A stretch of DNA of 64,000 bases, from contig NZ_CP031148.1 of NCBI RefSeq assembly GCF_003342675.1, positions 2,914,001 to 2,978,000 on the forward strand, read 5' to 3'. Source of the stretch: Haloplanus rubicundus (lineage in GTDB: Archaea; Halobacteriota; Halobacteria; Halobacteriales; Haloferacaceae). The position numbers and the translations under genes were made by a program. Positions 15,681 to 25,013 of the stretch are shown here, one piece after another (positions within the stretch are counted from its first letter, which is position 1; every line of letters begins with the position of its first letter). The notes under the pieces were generated by a model. The model had not been told where the DNA came from, searched no databases, and worked only from the letters and a program-made list of their open reading frames with translations.

Positions 15681-16595
15681 TCAGGACGGGGCGTCCTCGG
15701 CCGCCGCGAGGAGGGCGGACATGGTCTCGTCGTCGAGGCGGTCGACGTCCTCGACCTCCTTCAGCAGGCAGCCGACGGTCGTTCGGATGTCGGACTCGGT
15801 CAGCGGGTCGTCGCCGTCGCCGTTCGGGCCGTCGAGGACGGCCAGCGCCCGCGCCCAGTCGAGCGTCTCGGCGACGCCCGGGGGCTTGAGCAGCGGTTCC
15901 TCGCGGAGCCGGCCGGTCACGTTACAGACGGCGGCCGCCACCGCCGCGTCGAGTTCCGGCACCTTCCGCCGGACGATGCTCCGCTCCTTCTCGACACTCG
16001 GGGGCTCGACGTGGAGGTACAGACAGCGCCGCTTGAGCGCGTCGCTCAGCGAGCGGGTGCGGTTCGAGGTGATGATCACGATTGGCGGTCGCTCGGCGCT
16101 CACGGTGCCGAGCTCCGGAATCGTCACCTGGAAGTCCGACAGCACCTCGAGCAGGAGGGCCTCGAACTCCTCGTCGGCGCGGTCGACCTCGTCGATCAGG
16201 AGGACGGGCGGGCGGTCACCCTCGTGGCGGAGCGCGCGGAGGAGCGGGCGCTCCAGCAGGTACTCCTCGGTGAACACCGAGTCCTCGCCGTCGCCGGACT
16301 GGACGGCCAGCAGCTGCTTGGTGTAGTTCCACTCGTAGAGGGCGCTCTCGGCCGCCAAGCCCTCGTAACACTGGAGGCGAACGAGGTCGGTCCCGAACCC
16401 CTCGGCGAGCACCTTCGCGAGTTCGGTCTTGCCCGCGCCGGGTTCGCCCTCGACGAGGAGGGGTCGCCCGAGCTTCAGCGCGAGCAACACCGTCGTCGTG
16501 AGTTCGTCCCCGGCGACGTAGTCCGTCGCGTCGAAGACCGACTGCAGCTGCTCCCGCGTCGGCGTCTCGAAGTCGGCGTGCGTGTCGTCCGTCAT
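15681..16595 (-). CDS. MoxR-type AAA ATPase, CoxD-like
   Basis: A 304-residue AAA+ ATPase with Walker A GEPGAGKTE (50-58), Walker B LLIDEVDRAD, sensor-1 ITSNRTR and the RRCLYLHVEPPS region typical of MoxR/CoxD. MoxR proteins pair with VWA proteins to insert metal cofactors; in CO dehydrogenase clusters CoxD is needed for the copper-sulfur centre. It lies between the medium subunit gene and the VWA gene in the same operon. Confidence 0.9.
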   Translation of the reverse strand: MTDDTHADFETPTREQLQSVFDATDYVAGDELTTTVLLALKLGRPLLVEGEPGAGKTELAKVLAEGFGTDLVRLQCYEGLAAESALYEWNYTKQLLAVQSGDGEDSVFTEEYLLERPLLRALRHEGDRPPVLLIDEVDRADEEFEALLLEVLSDFQVTIPELGTVSAERPPIVIITSNRTRSLSDALKRRCLYLHVEPPSVEKERSIVRRKVPELDAAVAAAVCNVTGRLREEPLLKPPGVAETLDWARALAVLDGPNGDGDDPLTESDIRTTVGCLLKEVEDVDRLDDETMSALLAAAEDAPS

Positions 16596-16609
16596 GAAGC
16601 GGGCGAAGG

Positions 16610-17497
16610 TTACGCCGACCCGGCGATGACGCCAGTGCCGTCGCCGGCCTCCCGAAGCGCGCGCTCGGCGTAGCTCTCGAGCAACTGCGCTCGGAACGCC
16701 GCCGAGGCCTGGAGGTCGTCCATCATCATCATCTCGTCCAACTCGTCCGCGGCGCTCTCGGCCGCCCGCCGGACCAACTCGTCGTCCGGCGTCGTCCCCC
16801 GAAGTGCCTCCTCGACGGGATCGAGGCGGACGCCGTGATCCATGATGCCGTTGGCGGCGACGCCGACGTCCTCGACGATACCCGCGTCGACCGTCAGCGA
16901 GACGGCGACGCCGACCATCGCGTACCCCGAGGAGGGACTCGGCTTCTTCGCGTACGCGCCCGTCGCCGCCGGCCGCGCCGGGAACTCGACGTGTGTGAGG
17001 AGTTCGTCTTCGGCCACGTCGGTCGCGTACATGCCGAAGAAGAAGTCGTCGGCGTCGACGCGGCGCTCGCCGTCGGGCCCCCGCACGACCATCGTCGCAT
17101 CGGCCGCGAGCGCGGCCGCCGGCAGGTCGGAGGCGGGGTCGGCGTGCGCGAGGTTGCCGCCGACGGTCCCCCGGTTCCGGACCTGCACGTCGCCGACGGC
17201 GTGCGCCGCCTCCGCGAACACCGTGACGTTCTCCCGAACGACCTCGGACTCGTCGATGGTCGCGTAGTTCGTGAGGCCGCCGATGGACACCGTCCCGTCC
17301 GCGTGGTCGATGCCCCGCATCTCGTCGATGCGGCTGATGTCGACGAGGAGATCCGGGCTAGCGAGCCCCGACTTCATCGTCGGCAGGAGGCTGTGCCCTC
17401 CGGCGAGCACCTCGGCTTCGGGGTACTCGGTCAGCAGGTCGAGCGCTTCGTCGACCGTCTCGGGTCGCTCGTAGTCGAACTCGTCGGGGTACATCAC
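16610..17497 (-). CDS. Molybdenum hydroxylase FAD-binding medium subunit (CoxM-like)
   Basis: A 295-residue FAD subunit of the xanthine dehydrogenase/CO dehydrogenase family. The flavin motifs AGGHS (32-36) and TVGGN (111-115) are in their usual places, and the C-terminal CO_deh_flav_C-like domain follows (about 175-285). It would carry electrons from the Fe-S subunit to an acceptor. Its start overlaps the stop of the large subunit gene; Met1 or Met2 may be used. Confidence 0.93.
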   Translation of the reverse strand: MMYPDEFDYERPETVDEALDLLTEYPEAEVLAGGHSLLPTMKSGLASPDLLVDISRIDEMRGIDHADGTVSIGGLTNYATIDESEVVRENVTVFAEAAHAVGDVQVRNRGTVGGNLAHADPASDLPAAALAADATMVVRGPDGERRVDADDFFFGMYATDVAEDELLTHVEFPARPAATGAYAKKPSPSSGYAMVGVAVSLTVDAGIVEDVGVAANGIMDHGVRLDPVEEALRGTTPDDELVRRAAESAADELDEMMMMDDLQASAAFRAQLLESYAERALREAGDGTGVIAGSA

Positions 17498-19896
17498 TCC
17501 TCACCTCCGTCGGTCGCGGCCGTCGCGTTGGCCGCCTGCCACACCCGTTCGGCCTTCAGCGGCATGTCGATGTGCTCGACGCCGAGCGGCTCTAACGCGT
17601 CACAGACGGCGTTGACGACCGCCTGCGGCGCGGCGATGGTGCCGGCCTCGCCGACGCCCTTGACTCCGAGTGGGTTGACCGGGCTGGGCGTGCACGTGGA
17701 GTCGGTTTCCATCTCCGGGATGTGCTCGGCCTTCGGGACGGTGTAGTCCTGCATCGACCCCGTCACCAGTTGGCCGTTGTCGTCGAACTCGGCGCCCTCG
17801 TAGAGCGCCTGACCGATACCCTGTGCGACGCCGCCGTGGATCTGTCCCTCGACGATCTTGGGGTTGATCTGGTTGCCCACGTCGTCGACGGCGACGTACT
17901 GCTCGATGTCTATCTCGCCGGTGTCGGGGTCGACCTCCACGATGGCGGCGTGGACGCCGAACGGGAACACGAAGTTGTCCGGATCGTAGAAGGAGGTCGC
18001 TTCGAGGCCGGGCTCCATGTCGTCGGGCATGTCGTGGGCGAGATAGGCCTGCGTGGCCACCTCGGTGATCGTCATGGAGCGGTCGGGGGCGCCGGCGACC
18101 CGGAAGTCACCGTTCTCGAACTCGACGTCCTCGGGCGCGGCCTCCAGCTGGTGGGCGGCGATCCGTTTCGCTTTCTCGACCAGCTTCTGTGAGCTCTTGA
18201 CGAGGGCGCTCCCGCCGACGGCGGCGGAGCGGCTGCCGTACGTCCCCATCCCCTGTGGAATCTCGTCGGTGTCGCCCTCGACGACCTCCACGTCGTCGTA
18301 GTCGACGCCGAGTTCGTTGGCGACGATCTGGGCGTAGGTGGTGTCGTGTCCCTGCCCGTGTCCGGAGGTGCCACAGTACGCGGTCACCGTGCCGGAGGGG
18401 TGGAAGCGGACGAGACCACTCTCCCACAGGCCGGCCTGTGCGCCGAGTTGGCCGGCGAGTTCCGAGGGCGCGAGCCCACAGGCCTCGATGTACGCCGAGA
18501 GGCCGACGCCGAGATACCGTCCGTCCTCGCGCGCCTCGGCCTGTCGCTCGCGGAACGCGTCGTAGTCGAGGTGATCGAGCGCCAGGTCGAGGGTCTTCTC
18601 GTAGTCGCCGCTGTCGTACTCGACGGCGACCTGGGTCTGGTAGGGGAACTCCTGGACGAAGTTTCGCCGCCGGAACGCGGCGGGGTCCATCCCCAACGCT
18701 TTGGCCGCGCGGTGGATCATCCGCTCGACGAGGAAGGAGGCCTCGGGACGGCCGGCGCCGCGGTAGGCGTCGACCGGCGGCACGTTCGTGAACGCCCCCT
18801 CGACCGAGCAGTGGATCGCGGGCATGTCGTACTGGCCCGACAGCAGGGTGCCGTAGAGATACGTCGGTACCGCGGGCGCGAACGTCGAGAGGTAGGCGCC
18901 GAGGTTCGCCTTGGTGTCGACGCGGAAGCCGAGGATGTCGCCGTCGTCGGAGAGCGCCATCTCGGCGTGGGTGTCGTGACCCCGGCCTGGGGCGTCCGTG
19001 AGGTACGTCTCGGTCCGCCGGGCCGTCCACTTCACCGGCCGCTCGTGGCGCTTGGCCGCGAGCGCCACCAGCGCCTCGTCGGCGTAGTGGTGGATCTTGC
19101 TCCCGAAGCCGCCGCCCACGTCCGGCGCGCGCACTCGAAGCTTGTGTTCGGGGTGGTCGATGACGCCCGACATGAGCAGGCGGTGGAGATGCGGGTTCTG
19201 GGAGGTCATGTGAACCTCCAGTTCGTCGTTCGAGGGGTTGTAGTCCGCCACGGCGGCGCGGGGCTCCATCGCGTTCGGGATCAGCAACTGGTTCTCCACG
19301 TCCAGGTCGACGACGTGGTCGGCGTCCGCGAATGCCGCGTCGGTCTTCTCGGCGTCGCCGATCTCCCAGTCGAAGGCAGTGTTGTCGCCGGCGTCGTCGT
19401 GGACGACGGGGGCGTCGTCGTCGAGCGCCTCGGCGGGGTCGGTCACCGCGTCGAGGCGGTCGTAGTCCACCTCGATCCGCGTGAGCGCGTCGTGGGCGAC
19501 GTAGCGCTCCTCCGCGACGACGACGGCGAGGGCGTCGCCCTGATAGCGGACGCGGTCACCGGCGAGGATCGGGTGCTCGACCTGTTCGAGCGAGTCGAGC
19601 AACCAGCCGGTCGGGAGGTTGCCCGGCACGTCGAGGTCGTCGGCGGTGATCACGTCGAGGACGCCCTCCAACGCCTCGGCGTCGCTCGTGTCGATCCCGT
19701 CGATGCGGGCGTGGGCGTGCTGGCTCCGCTTGATGGCCACGTGGACCATGTTCGGCAGTTCGATGTCGTCGGTGTACTCCGCGTCGCCGGTCAGGAGCGC
19801 GGGGTCCTCACGGCGCTCGATGGCGGACCCGAGGATGTCCGCGGCGTCGACGTCGTCGGGGTCGATGGACTGGACGCCCTCGTCGGGGGCGACCAT
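17494..19896 (-). CDS. Molybdenum hydroxylase large subunit, form II CoxL type
   Basis: An 800-residue molybdopterin subunit. GGGFGSK at 261-267 and the active-site loop AYRGAGR at 377-383 are intact; the catalytic glutamate is Glu750 in GVGEAGT. True aerobic (form I) CO dehydrogenases have AYxCSFR, so this is a form II/aldehyde oxidase-like enzyme and its substrate is open. The substrate might be an aldehyde, a purine-like heterocycle or CO at low efficiency. Neighbouring genes encode the FAD and 2Fe-2S subunits and maturation factors. Confidence 0.93.
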   Translation of the reverse strand: MVAPDEGVQSIDPDDVDAADILGSAIERREDPALLTGDAEYTDDIELPNMVHVAIKRSQHAHARIDGIDTSDAEALEGVLDVITADDLDVPGNLPTGWLLDSLEQVEHPILAGDRVRYQGDALAVVVAEERYVAHDALTRIEVDYDRLDAVTDPAEALDDDAPVVHDDAGDNTAFDWEIGDAEKTDAAFADADHVVDLDVENQLLIPNAMEPRAAVADYNPSNDELEVHMTSQNPHLHRLLMSGVIDHPEHKLRVRAPDVGGGFGSKIHHYADEALVALAAKRHERPVKWTARRTETYLTDAPGRGHDTHAEMALSDDGDILGFRVDTKANLGAYLSTFAPAVPTYLYGTLLSGQYDMPAIHCSVEGAFTNVPPVDAYRGAGRPEASFLVERMIHRAAKALGMDPAAFRRRNFVQEFPYQTQVAVEYDSGDYEKTLDLALDHLDYDAFRERQAEAREDGRYLGVGLSAYIEACGLAPSELAGQLGAQAGLWESGLVRFHPSGTVTAYCGTSGHGQGHDTTYAQIVANELGVDYDDVEVVEGDTDEIPQGMGTYGSRSAAVGGSALVKSSQKLVEKAKRIAAHQLEAAPEDVEFENGDFRVAGAPDRSMTITEVATQAYLAHDMPDDMEPGLEATSFYDPDNFVFPFGVHAAIVEVDPDTGEIDIEQYVAVDDVGNQINPKIVEGQIHGGVAQGIGQALYEGAEFDDNGQLVTGSMQDYTVPKAEHIPEMETDSTCTPSPVNPLGVKGVGEAGTIAAPQAVVNAVCDALEPLGVEHIDMPLKAERVWQAANATAATDGGEE

Positions 19897-19898
19897 CG

Positions 19899-20399
19899 TC
19901 AGTCACCTCCTCCGTCCGCCACGGCCGGTTGCTCCTGCATCTTCTCGGCGGCGGTCTCTACCGCACGGACGATGTTCTGATAGCCCGTACAGCGACAGAG
20001 GTTGCCCTCCAACGCCTCCCGGATCTCCTCCCGAGTCGGGTCGGGATTGTCCTCCAGCAGCTGCGTGGCGGTCATCATCATGCCGGGCGTGCAGTAGCCA
20101 CACTGCAGGCCGTGTTCCTCCTGGAACCCCTCCTGGATGGGGTGGAACTCGCCGTCGTCGGCGAGGCCCTCGACGGTCGTCACCTCGCGGCCGTCGGCCT
20201 GAACCGCGAGGACGGTACAGGACTTGACGGCCTCGCCGTCGAGGTGGATCGTACAGGCCCCACACATGCTGCTCTCGCAGCCGACGTTCGGACCGGTGTA
20301 TCCGAGTTCGTCCCGGAGGACGTGGATCAGCAGGGATCGGGGTTCGACGTTCAGTTCGTGGTCGGTGCCGTTTACCGTGAGTGAAATTTCCGCTGCCAT
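19899..20399 (-). CDS. Molybdenum hydroxylase 2Fe-2S small subunit (CoxS-like)
   Basis: A 166-residue iron-sulfur subunit. The plant-type cluster is bound by Cys41, 46, 49 and 61 ([14 protein letters not shown]), and the second cluster by Cys100, 103, 135 and 137 (CGYCTPG and CRCTGY). All eight ligands are present. Length and order are standard for the XdhC-CoxS family. It starts 2 bp before the next gene upstream in the operon. Confidence 0.96.
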   Translation of the reverse strand: MAAEISLTVNGTDHELNVEPRSLLIHVLRDELGYTGPNVGCESSMCGACTIHLDGEAVKSCTVLAVQADGREVTTVEGLADDGEFHPIQEGFQEEHGLQCGYCTPGMMMTATQLLEDNPDPTREEIREALEGNLCRCTGYQNIVRAVETAAEKMQEQPAVADGGGD

Positions 20400-20401
20400 G
20401 G

Positions 20402-21001
20402 TCAGATGAAGTTGCTGATGCGGTCACGGAGCCCGGACGAGCCGCCGCCGACGTCGCTGAGCTCCGTCTGAATCTGTTTGAAAAAGCGGCCGACGACGCG
20501 GTTGGCGACCGGGTTGATGACGCGCTGGCCCATCTGGGCGACGCGGCCGAACACGTCCGCCTCGGTCCACCACTCCACGTCGACGCCGTCGTCCGTCTCG
20601 ACGAGCGTCATCCCCGAGTCCATCTCGAACGAGGAGTCGCTCGCGCTCCCCTGTCCGGAGGCGTCCATCTCGGGGAACTCCCGTCGGTCGATGGTGACGA
20701 CCGTCTCGAATCGGGGTTTGACGCTCCCGACGCCGACCTGTACGAGCGCGGCGTAGTGCCCACCCTCCGTCAGGCCGCGTTCGGCCACGTCCTCGGGGTC
20801 GGCCTCCGGGAGCGTCGGCGGGTCCTCCCGCTCCGCCGCCTCGTCGGCGAGGGCGTCGAAATCCACGTCGTCGGGGTCGTCGACCTCGACGAGGAACTGA
20901 CAACCCGGCAGCGCGTTCTTGACCATGATCGGGTCCGAGAGGGCGAGCCAGACCTCCTCGGTGGTCACGTCTTCGAGGCCGAACGTGCCGTCGAACTCCA
21001 T
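20402..21001 (-). CDS. CoxG/SRPBCC family protein
   Basis: A 199-residue protein of the CO dehydrogenase subunit G (COG3427) family. The N-terminus MEFDGTFGLEDVTTEEVWLA and the helix-grip layout fit; the C-terminus is a hydrophobic-amphipathic helix (VANRVVGRFFKQIQTEL). CoxG recruits CO dehydrogenase to the membrane in Oligotropha. An acidic halophilic insertion (about 45-70) is present. It is the first gene of the operon; AACACTTAAC on the minus strand near 21030-21039 is a candidate TATA box. Confidence 0.85.
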   Translation of the reverse strand: MEFDGTFGLEDVTTEEVWLALSDPIMVKNALPGCQFLVEVDDPDDVDFDALADEAAEREDPPTLPEADPEDVAERGLTEGGHYAALVQVGVGSVKPRFETVVTIDRREFPEMDASGQGSASDSSFEMDSGMTLVETDDGVDVEWWTEADVFGRVAQMGQRVINPVANRVVGRFFKQIQTELSDVGGGSSGLRDRISNFI

Positions 21002-21069
21002 TATCGGGTCACCCCGGACGGTACGGCTGTGTTAAGTGTTTGTACCATCATCGGCAATCTACCGTGACA

Positions 21070-21201
21070 GTAACCATATTAAGCAACCTAATAAGCCTTT
21101 TGAGGAATAAAGTTGGTATATATGGTTACGTTGCGCTAGCGATTCGGTCTAGCACGGAGTGAAACGAAGCTATTTCCAGTTACGTCCAGTTCAGAGAACT
21201 G
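21070..21201. promoter_or_regulatory. AT-rich region with two inverted repeats between the cox-like operon and VOC gene
   Basis: The 294-bp gap 21002-21295 separates divergent genes. GTAACCATAT (21070-21079) and ATATGGTTAC (21120-21129) form a perfect 10-bp inverted repeat over 40 bp. CAGTTC-AGA-GAACTG (21187-21201) is a compact palindrome, followed by AT-rich CTCTATTAATG. These are candidate regulator sites and promoters for the operon and/or the VOC gene. Confidence 0.45.
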
Positions 21202-21295
21202 AATTCAATTTCTCTATTAATGTTTTTTAGTTTCGTCATCGTCGCGGCACGGACGGGGCGGCAGAGCGAAGTGGCCGGCTCCCGTACCGACGATC

Positions 21296-22093
21296 ATGAC
21301 CGGACACGTCGGTCGGGTCGCGCTTCGGGTGACCGACCTCGACCGCACGGTCGCGTTCTACGAGGACGTGATCGGCCTGGAGATCCTCGACCGGGCGGAC
21401 GGCCGCGCTGTCCTCGGCGTCGACGACCCGCTCTTGGTCCTCCTCGCGGCCCCCGACCGGCCGGCTCGCGGGCCGGACGAGACGGGACTCTTCCATACGG
21501 CGTTTCGCGTCCCCTCACGGGCGGCGCTCGGCGACGCCCTCGACCGAATCGAGACGGGGTGGCGCCTCGATGGCGCCTCCGATCACCACGTCAGCGAGGC
21601 GCTCTACCTCTCCGACCCCGAGGACAACGGGGTCGAGGTGTACCGCGACCGGCCACGCGACGACTGGCCGGTCGACGACGAGGGCCGGGTCGGGATGGAC
21701 ACCCTCCCGCTCGCACTCGACCCCCTGCGCGACGCCGCGGCCGGCGCCGATCGCGCCCCGTCGGGGACGGATATCGGCCACGTCCACCTCGAAGTCGCCG
21801 ACCTCGACGCGGCGCGGGCGTTCTACGTCGACGGCCTCGGCCTCCGCGTCCGGCAGGCGATGCCCGCGGCGCTCTTTCTCGCCATCGGCGAGTATCACCA
21901 CCACGTCGGCTGTAACGTCTGGAACGGACGGTCGAAGCCAGCCGAAGGACGGGGGCTGGCGTGGATCGAACTCGTCGTCGACGACACGGAGACGATTCGG
22001 GAGCGACTGGATCCGGACGCCGTCACGGACCGCCCGGACGGAATCGACGTCGACGGCCCGAACGGGATCACGGTCCGGGTGCGGCGACGGTAA
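21296..22093 (+). CDS. Two-domain VOC protein (catechol 2,3-dioxygenase-like)
   Basis: A 265-residue protein with two vicinal-oxygen-chelate modules: residues about 4-120 (HVGRVALRVTDLDRTVAFYE) and 155-265 (DIGHVHLEVADLDAARAFYV). It has His4 in the first and His158-region plus EYHHHVGCN in the second, like the CatE branch of ring-cleavage dioxygenases. The usual metal ligands (His, His, Glu) appear in the second half, Glu nearer WIELVV. Aromatic cleavage or glyoxalase-type chemistry is possible; substrate unknown. Confidence 0.8.
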   Translation: MTGHVGRVALRVTDLDRTVAFYEDVIGLEILDRADGRAVLGVDDPLLVLLAAPDRPARGPDETGLFHTAFRVPSRAALGDALDRIETGWRLDGASDHHVSEALYLSDPEDNGVEVYRDRPRDDWPVDDEGRVGMDTLPLALDPLRDAAAGADRAPSGTDIGHVHLEVADLDAARAFYVDGLGLRVRQAMPAALFLAIGEYHHHVGCNVWNGRSKPAEGRGLAWIELVVDDTETIRERLDPDAVTDRPDGIDVDGPNGITVRVRRR

Positions 22094-22105
22094 GGCCGGA
22101 GCGGA

Positions 22106-22462
22106 CTACCCGATCAGCAGCCGCAGGTTGTAGACGGTGGTGAAGGCGCCGACGAGCGCCAGCATCGCCGGTGGCCCGTAGTAGAGCGCGGAGTCGTCGT
22201 CACGGGCGCCGTAGAGACTGATCACCAGACAGAAGAGAAAGGCAAGCAGCTTCATGCCGATCAGCCCCCACAGTCCGAAGCTCTCGATTACCGTCCGGAG
22301 CAGGACGTTCCCCTCGTTCACCGAGGCGCTGTAGCCCACGAGTGCGAGCGTCGTGACGATGTCGCCGACGCCGTAGGTGAGCGTCGCGAGGAACCAGAGC
22401 CGTGAGAACTCGGTGGGATCGAAGGGCGTTTCGTCCAGCGAAACCGAGACGACGGAGTTCAT
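22106..22462 (-). CDS. Small membrane protein, hypothetical
   Basis: 118 residues with three to four hydrophobic segments: about 23-45, 55-82 and 92-115. It faces the VOC gene tail to tail with a 12-bp gap. A TATA-like GGTTATTACC on the minus strand (22480-22490) is 25 nt before the ATG. No motif gives a function; it resembles conserved haloarchaeal membrane proteins. Confidence 0.7.
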   Translation of the reverse strand: MNSVVSVSLDETPFDPTEFSRLWFLATLTYGVGDIVTTLALVGYSASVNEGNVLLRTVIESFGLWGLIGMKLLAFLFCLVISLYGARDDDSALYYGPPAMLALVGAFTTVYNLRLLIG

Positions 22463-22574
22463 ACGGGGAGGTGGCCGGCTCGGGTAATAACCCCACCCTC
22501 CAAATTATCAGGATCGAAACGTGGCCGCCGCCGATACCGGGACGTATATGCCCGCGAGCGCGGTACGACACCGT

Positions 22575-23039
22575 ATGGACCTGTTCGGTCGGGGCGACGA
22601 CGGCGACGACGGCGAGCCCCGCGTCGCGCTCTTCGTCGACGGCCCCAACGTGCTCCGCGGGGAGTTCGACGTCGACCTGGACGACGTCCGCGAGGCCGCC
22701 GCGGCCGCCGGACGCCCGGCGACGACCCGCCTCTACCTCGACGAACACGCCACCCCCGAACTCGTCCAGGCCGCGGAGGCCCGCGGGTTCGAGGTGGTCG
22801 TCACCAGCGGCGACGTCGACGTGAAACTCGCCGTCGACCTCACCCGCTTCGCCGTCGAGGGGCGGGCGGACGTCGTCGCCGTCGCCTCCCGGGATACGGA
22901 CTTCAAACCCGCCATCGAGGCGGCCAACGCCTGCGGCCTCCGGACGCTCGCCATCGCACCCGGCGAACACGGCCGCTCGGACGCCCTCCGCAACGCCGCC
23001 GGCGAGAGCGTCACGCTCGACGGCGACGCCGACGCGTAA
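22575..23039 (+). CDS. NYN domain (LabA-like) putative RNase
   Basis: 154 residues of the NYN/PIN-like nuclease fold. Acidic residues sit in LFVDGPNVLRG (about 15-25), TSGDVDVKLAVDL and ASRDTDFKPAI, matching the family's metal-binding carboxylates. Archaeal members (TIGR00288 type) are thought to act on RNA. The frame is open from 22521, but CGTATATG at 22543-22550 is a TATA position for a leaderless ATG at 22575. Confidence 0.85.
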   Translation: MDLFGRGDDGDDGEPRVALFVDGPNVLRGEFDVDLDDVREAAAAAGRPATTRLYLDEHATPELVQAAEARGFEVVVTSGDVDVKLAVDLTRFAVEGRADVVAVASRDTDFKPAIEAANACGLRTLAIAPGEHGRSDALRNAAGESVTLDGDADA

Positions 23040-23071
23040 CCTTTTCGCGCCGTGCGCCCCCACGCTCGCCC

Positions 23072-23938
23072 GTGACCGAGCCAGACCTCGACACGCCGGT
23101 TCTCGACGACCACCTCCACCTCGACCCCGACAACGGGCGAGGGCTGGACGCCGTGCGCGACTTCCGTCGCCTCGGCGGGACGCACCTGCTCGTCGTCAAC
23201 AAGCCGTCGTGGCATCTCGGCGTCGAAGCCGAGACTGGCGACGACTTCCGCGCGGTCTTCGACCGGACACTCGACATCGTCGCCGACGCCGACGACCTGC
23301 TTCCCGGCCGGGCGTGGCCCGTCCTCGGCGTCCACCCCGGCCTGATCTCGCGGCTCGTCGACGAGCGTGGCTTCGCGCCCGACGAGGCCCGCGACCTGAT
23401 GCGGGCCGGCCTCGACGCCGCCGCCGAGTACGTCCGCGACGGGCGCGCACTCGCGCTCAAATCCGGGCGACCCCACTACGACACGACCGACGCGGTGTGG
23501 GACGCCTCGAACGCGGTCCTGAAACACGCGCTCGCGCTCGGCGCCGACGCGGACTGTGCGGTCCAGTTGCATACGGAGGCCAGCGAGGACCTGACCGACA
23601 TCGCCGAGTGGGCCGAAGCGCGCGGCCTGCCGGCGCGGAAGGTGGTCAAACATTACGCGGGGCCGACGCTCGCGGGACCGACGCCGAGCGTGATGTGTCG
23701 GAAAGAGTGGCTCCGCGAGGCCGCCGAGAGCGGGGCGCCGTTCCTGATGGAGACGGACTTCGTCGACGACCCCGACCGGCCGGGGGCGGTGATGGGACCG
23801 AAGACCGTGCCCCGTCGCGTCCGGGCCCTGTTGGACGAGGGATACGACGACGCCATCCGGCGGGCGCACGTCGAGACGCCCGCCGACGTGTACGGAGTCG
23901 ACACCGAGGCGACGCTCTCGGCCCGGACGAACGCATAG
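23072..23938 (+). CDS. TatD-related metal-dependent hydrolase
   Basis: 288 residues from a GTG start with the amidohydrolase/TatD layout. The N-terminal metal motif is DDHLHLD, with VLGVHPGL, AVQLHTEAS and METDFVDDP following; the last supplies the conserved Asp. Haloarchaeal members of this branch are often annotated as TatD family; the substrate (DNase-like or small molecule) is unknown. A T-rich box at 23041-23048 precedes the GTG by about 27 nt. Confidence 0.85.
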   Translation: MTEPDLDTPVLDDHLHLDPDNGRGLDAVRDFRRLGGTHLLVVNKPSWHLGVEAETGDDFRAVFDRTLDIVADADDLLPGRAWPVLGVHPGLISRLVDERGFAPDEARDLMRAGLDAAAEYVRDGRALALKSGRPHYDTTDAVWDASNAVLKHALALGADADCAVQLHTEASEDLTDIAEWAEARGLPARKVVKHYAGPTLAGPTPSVMCRKEWLREAAESGAPFLMETDFVDDPDRPGAVMGPKTVPRRVRALLDEGYDDAIRRAHVETPADVYGVDTEATLSARTNA

Positions 23939-23974
23939 GAAAGGTCTTTGAGTCCACGAACGTTCCAACGAGGT

Positions 23975-24556
23975 ATGACCGACGTGGAGGACACGTTCTA
24001 CACGGAAGACCGCTGGCAGAACTGGATCGGGCGGGTAGCCGAGGAGGAGCTCGACCCCGAGAACGAGGATTCGGCCCGCCTCCTGCTCAACCTGCAGGAC
24101 GACGCCGCCATCGCCGTCGCGAAGATCATCAGTGCCTACGAGGACGACCGCCTCGACGAGGAGGCCGCCATCGACGAACTGGCCGGCATCCGCGAGATCG
24201 TCCTCGACGACGTGGAGCTAGAGGACGAGGAAAAGCGGATGCTCGTCGACGGCGTCCAGACCAGCCTCGTCTGTGTCTTCTACGCCGCCGAGGAGTTCAT
24301 CGCCGCCGGCCCGGCCGAGGACGGCACCGTCGAGGAGTACGTCCACGCCGCCGCCGACGCCGAGGCCAACGAGGACTTGGACGCCGCGCTGGGCTATCTC
24401 GTCCAGGCCGGCACGCGAATCATCGACGGCGACGAACTCGACATCGCGCTGGTCGAGGATCTGGAGTACGGCCTGGTCTCGGAGTGGGTCAACGGGCTGG
24501 ACAGTCTGCAGAGCGCGATGAGCGACCCCGAAGTCGTCGAGGAAGACGAGGACTGA
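23975..24556 (+). CDS. DUF2150 family protein
   Basis: A 193-residue acidic, all-helical protein conserved in haloarchaea (DUF2150). It begins DVEDTFYTEDRWQNWIGRV and contains ESARLLLNLQDDAAIAVAKI-like helices; the C-terminus ends VVEEDED. No catalytic motif is visible. The ATG at 23975 begins the conserved part. Its last 147 bp (24410-24556) are repeated with changes at 25434-25578, on the far side of a toxin-antitoxin pair. Confidence 0.85.
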   Translation: MTDVEDTFYTEDRWQNWIGRVAEEELDPENEDSARLLLNLQDDAAIAVAKIISAYEDDRLDEEAAIDELAGIREIVLDDVELEDEEKRMLVDGVQTSLVCVFYAAEEFIAAGPAEDGTVEEYVHAAADAEANEDLDAALGYLVQAGTRIIDGDELDIALVEDLEYGLVSEWVNGLDSLQSAMSDPEVVEEDED

Positions 24557-24633
24557 ATACCCGTCCGGGTTACGCGGTAGGCCGCTCTCCCCGCTGTCTC
24601 CGATTCTCCCGACGATCGACCTCCTCCAGTTAG

Positions 24634-24653
24634 CTATGGACTTCAGTCCATAG
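24634..24653. promoter_or_regulatory. Perfect palindrome upstream of tumE-like gene
   Basis: CTATGGACT-TC-AGTCCATAG is a perfect 9-bp inverted repeat with a 2-bp centre, 33 bp before the start of the toxin-like gene. Operators of this form are usual for autoregulated toxin-antitoxin operons, and the second gene encodes a winged HTH protein. Role inferred from position and symmetry. Confidence 0.55.
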
Positions 24654-24686
24654 GATTATGATCGTGGGGCGAGTATCGGAGTACGG

Positions 24687-24992
24687 ATGGCGTCCTACAC
24701 GACCGTCGCCGACTGGCGGGACGTCGAAGCCGGCTACGTCGTCGCCATCACCATCCGCCGGACTGAAGCCGAGTCGTACCCGAGCGGCTGGGACTACAGC
24801 CTCCACCTCGGAGAAGTCGGGGGCGACACTGTCCTCCGCTACGACAACGCCCACGAGCGAACGAAAGGCCACGAACGCCACGTCGGAGACGATGTCGAAT
24901 CCATCGATTTTCCGGGGATGCTCTCGCTTTACGACCGGTTCACGCGAGAGGCCACGGAACTATGCCCCGTCTCGTGGAACTGGCCGGAGTAG
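24687..24992 (+). CDS. TumE-like toxin protein (DUF6516 family)
   Basis: 101 residues resembling the TumE/DUF6516 toxin family: ADWRDVEAGYVVAITIRRT at the N-terminus, SGWDYSLHLGE (about 33-43), YDNAHERTKGHERHVGD with clustered His and Glu (about 52-69), and a C-terminal FTREATELCP. TumE-type proteins are found next to HVO_A0114-like HTH antitoxins, as here. It is followed at 21 bp by such a gene. The toxic activity is not visible from sequence alone; family assignment is from memory of motifs. Confidence 0.75.
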   Translation: MASYTTVADWRDVEAGYVVAITIRRTEAESYPSGWDYSLHLGEVGGDTVLRYDNAHERTKGHERHVGDDVESIDFPGMLSLYDRFTREATELCPVSWNWPE

Positions 24993-25013
24993 GACGCCAC
25001 CGGGAGCCACACC

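Noticed and set aside
14439-16673. 744-codon open frame opposite the VWA and MoxR genes
   Set aside because: Antisense frame of high-GC coding DNA; no domain, and the sense genes have clear motifs.
17494-19896. Calling the large subunit a true aerobic CO dehydrogenase
   Set aside because: Active-site loop is AYRGAGR, not AYxCSFR.
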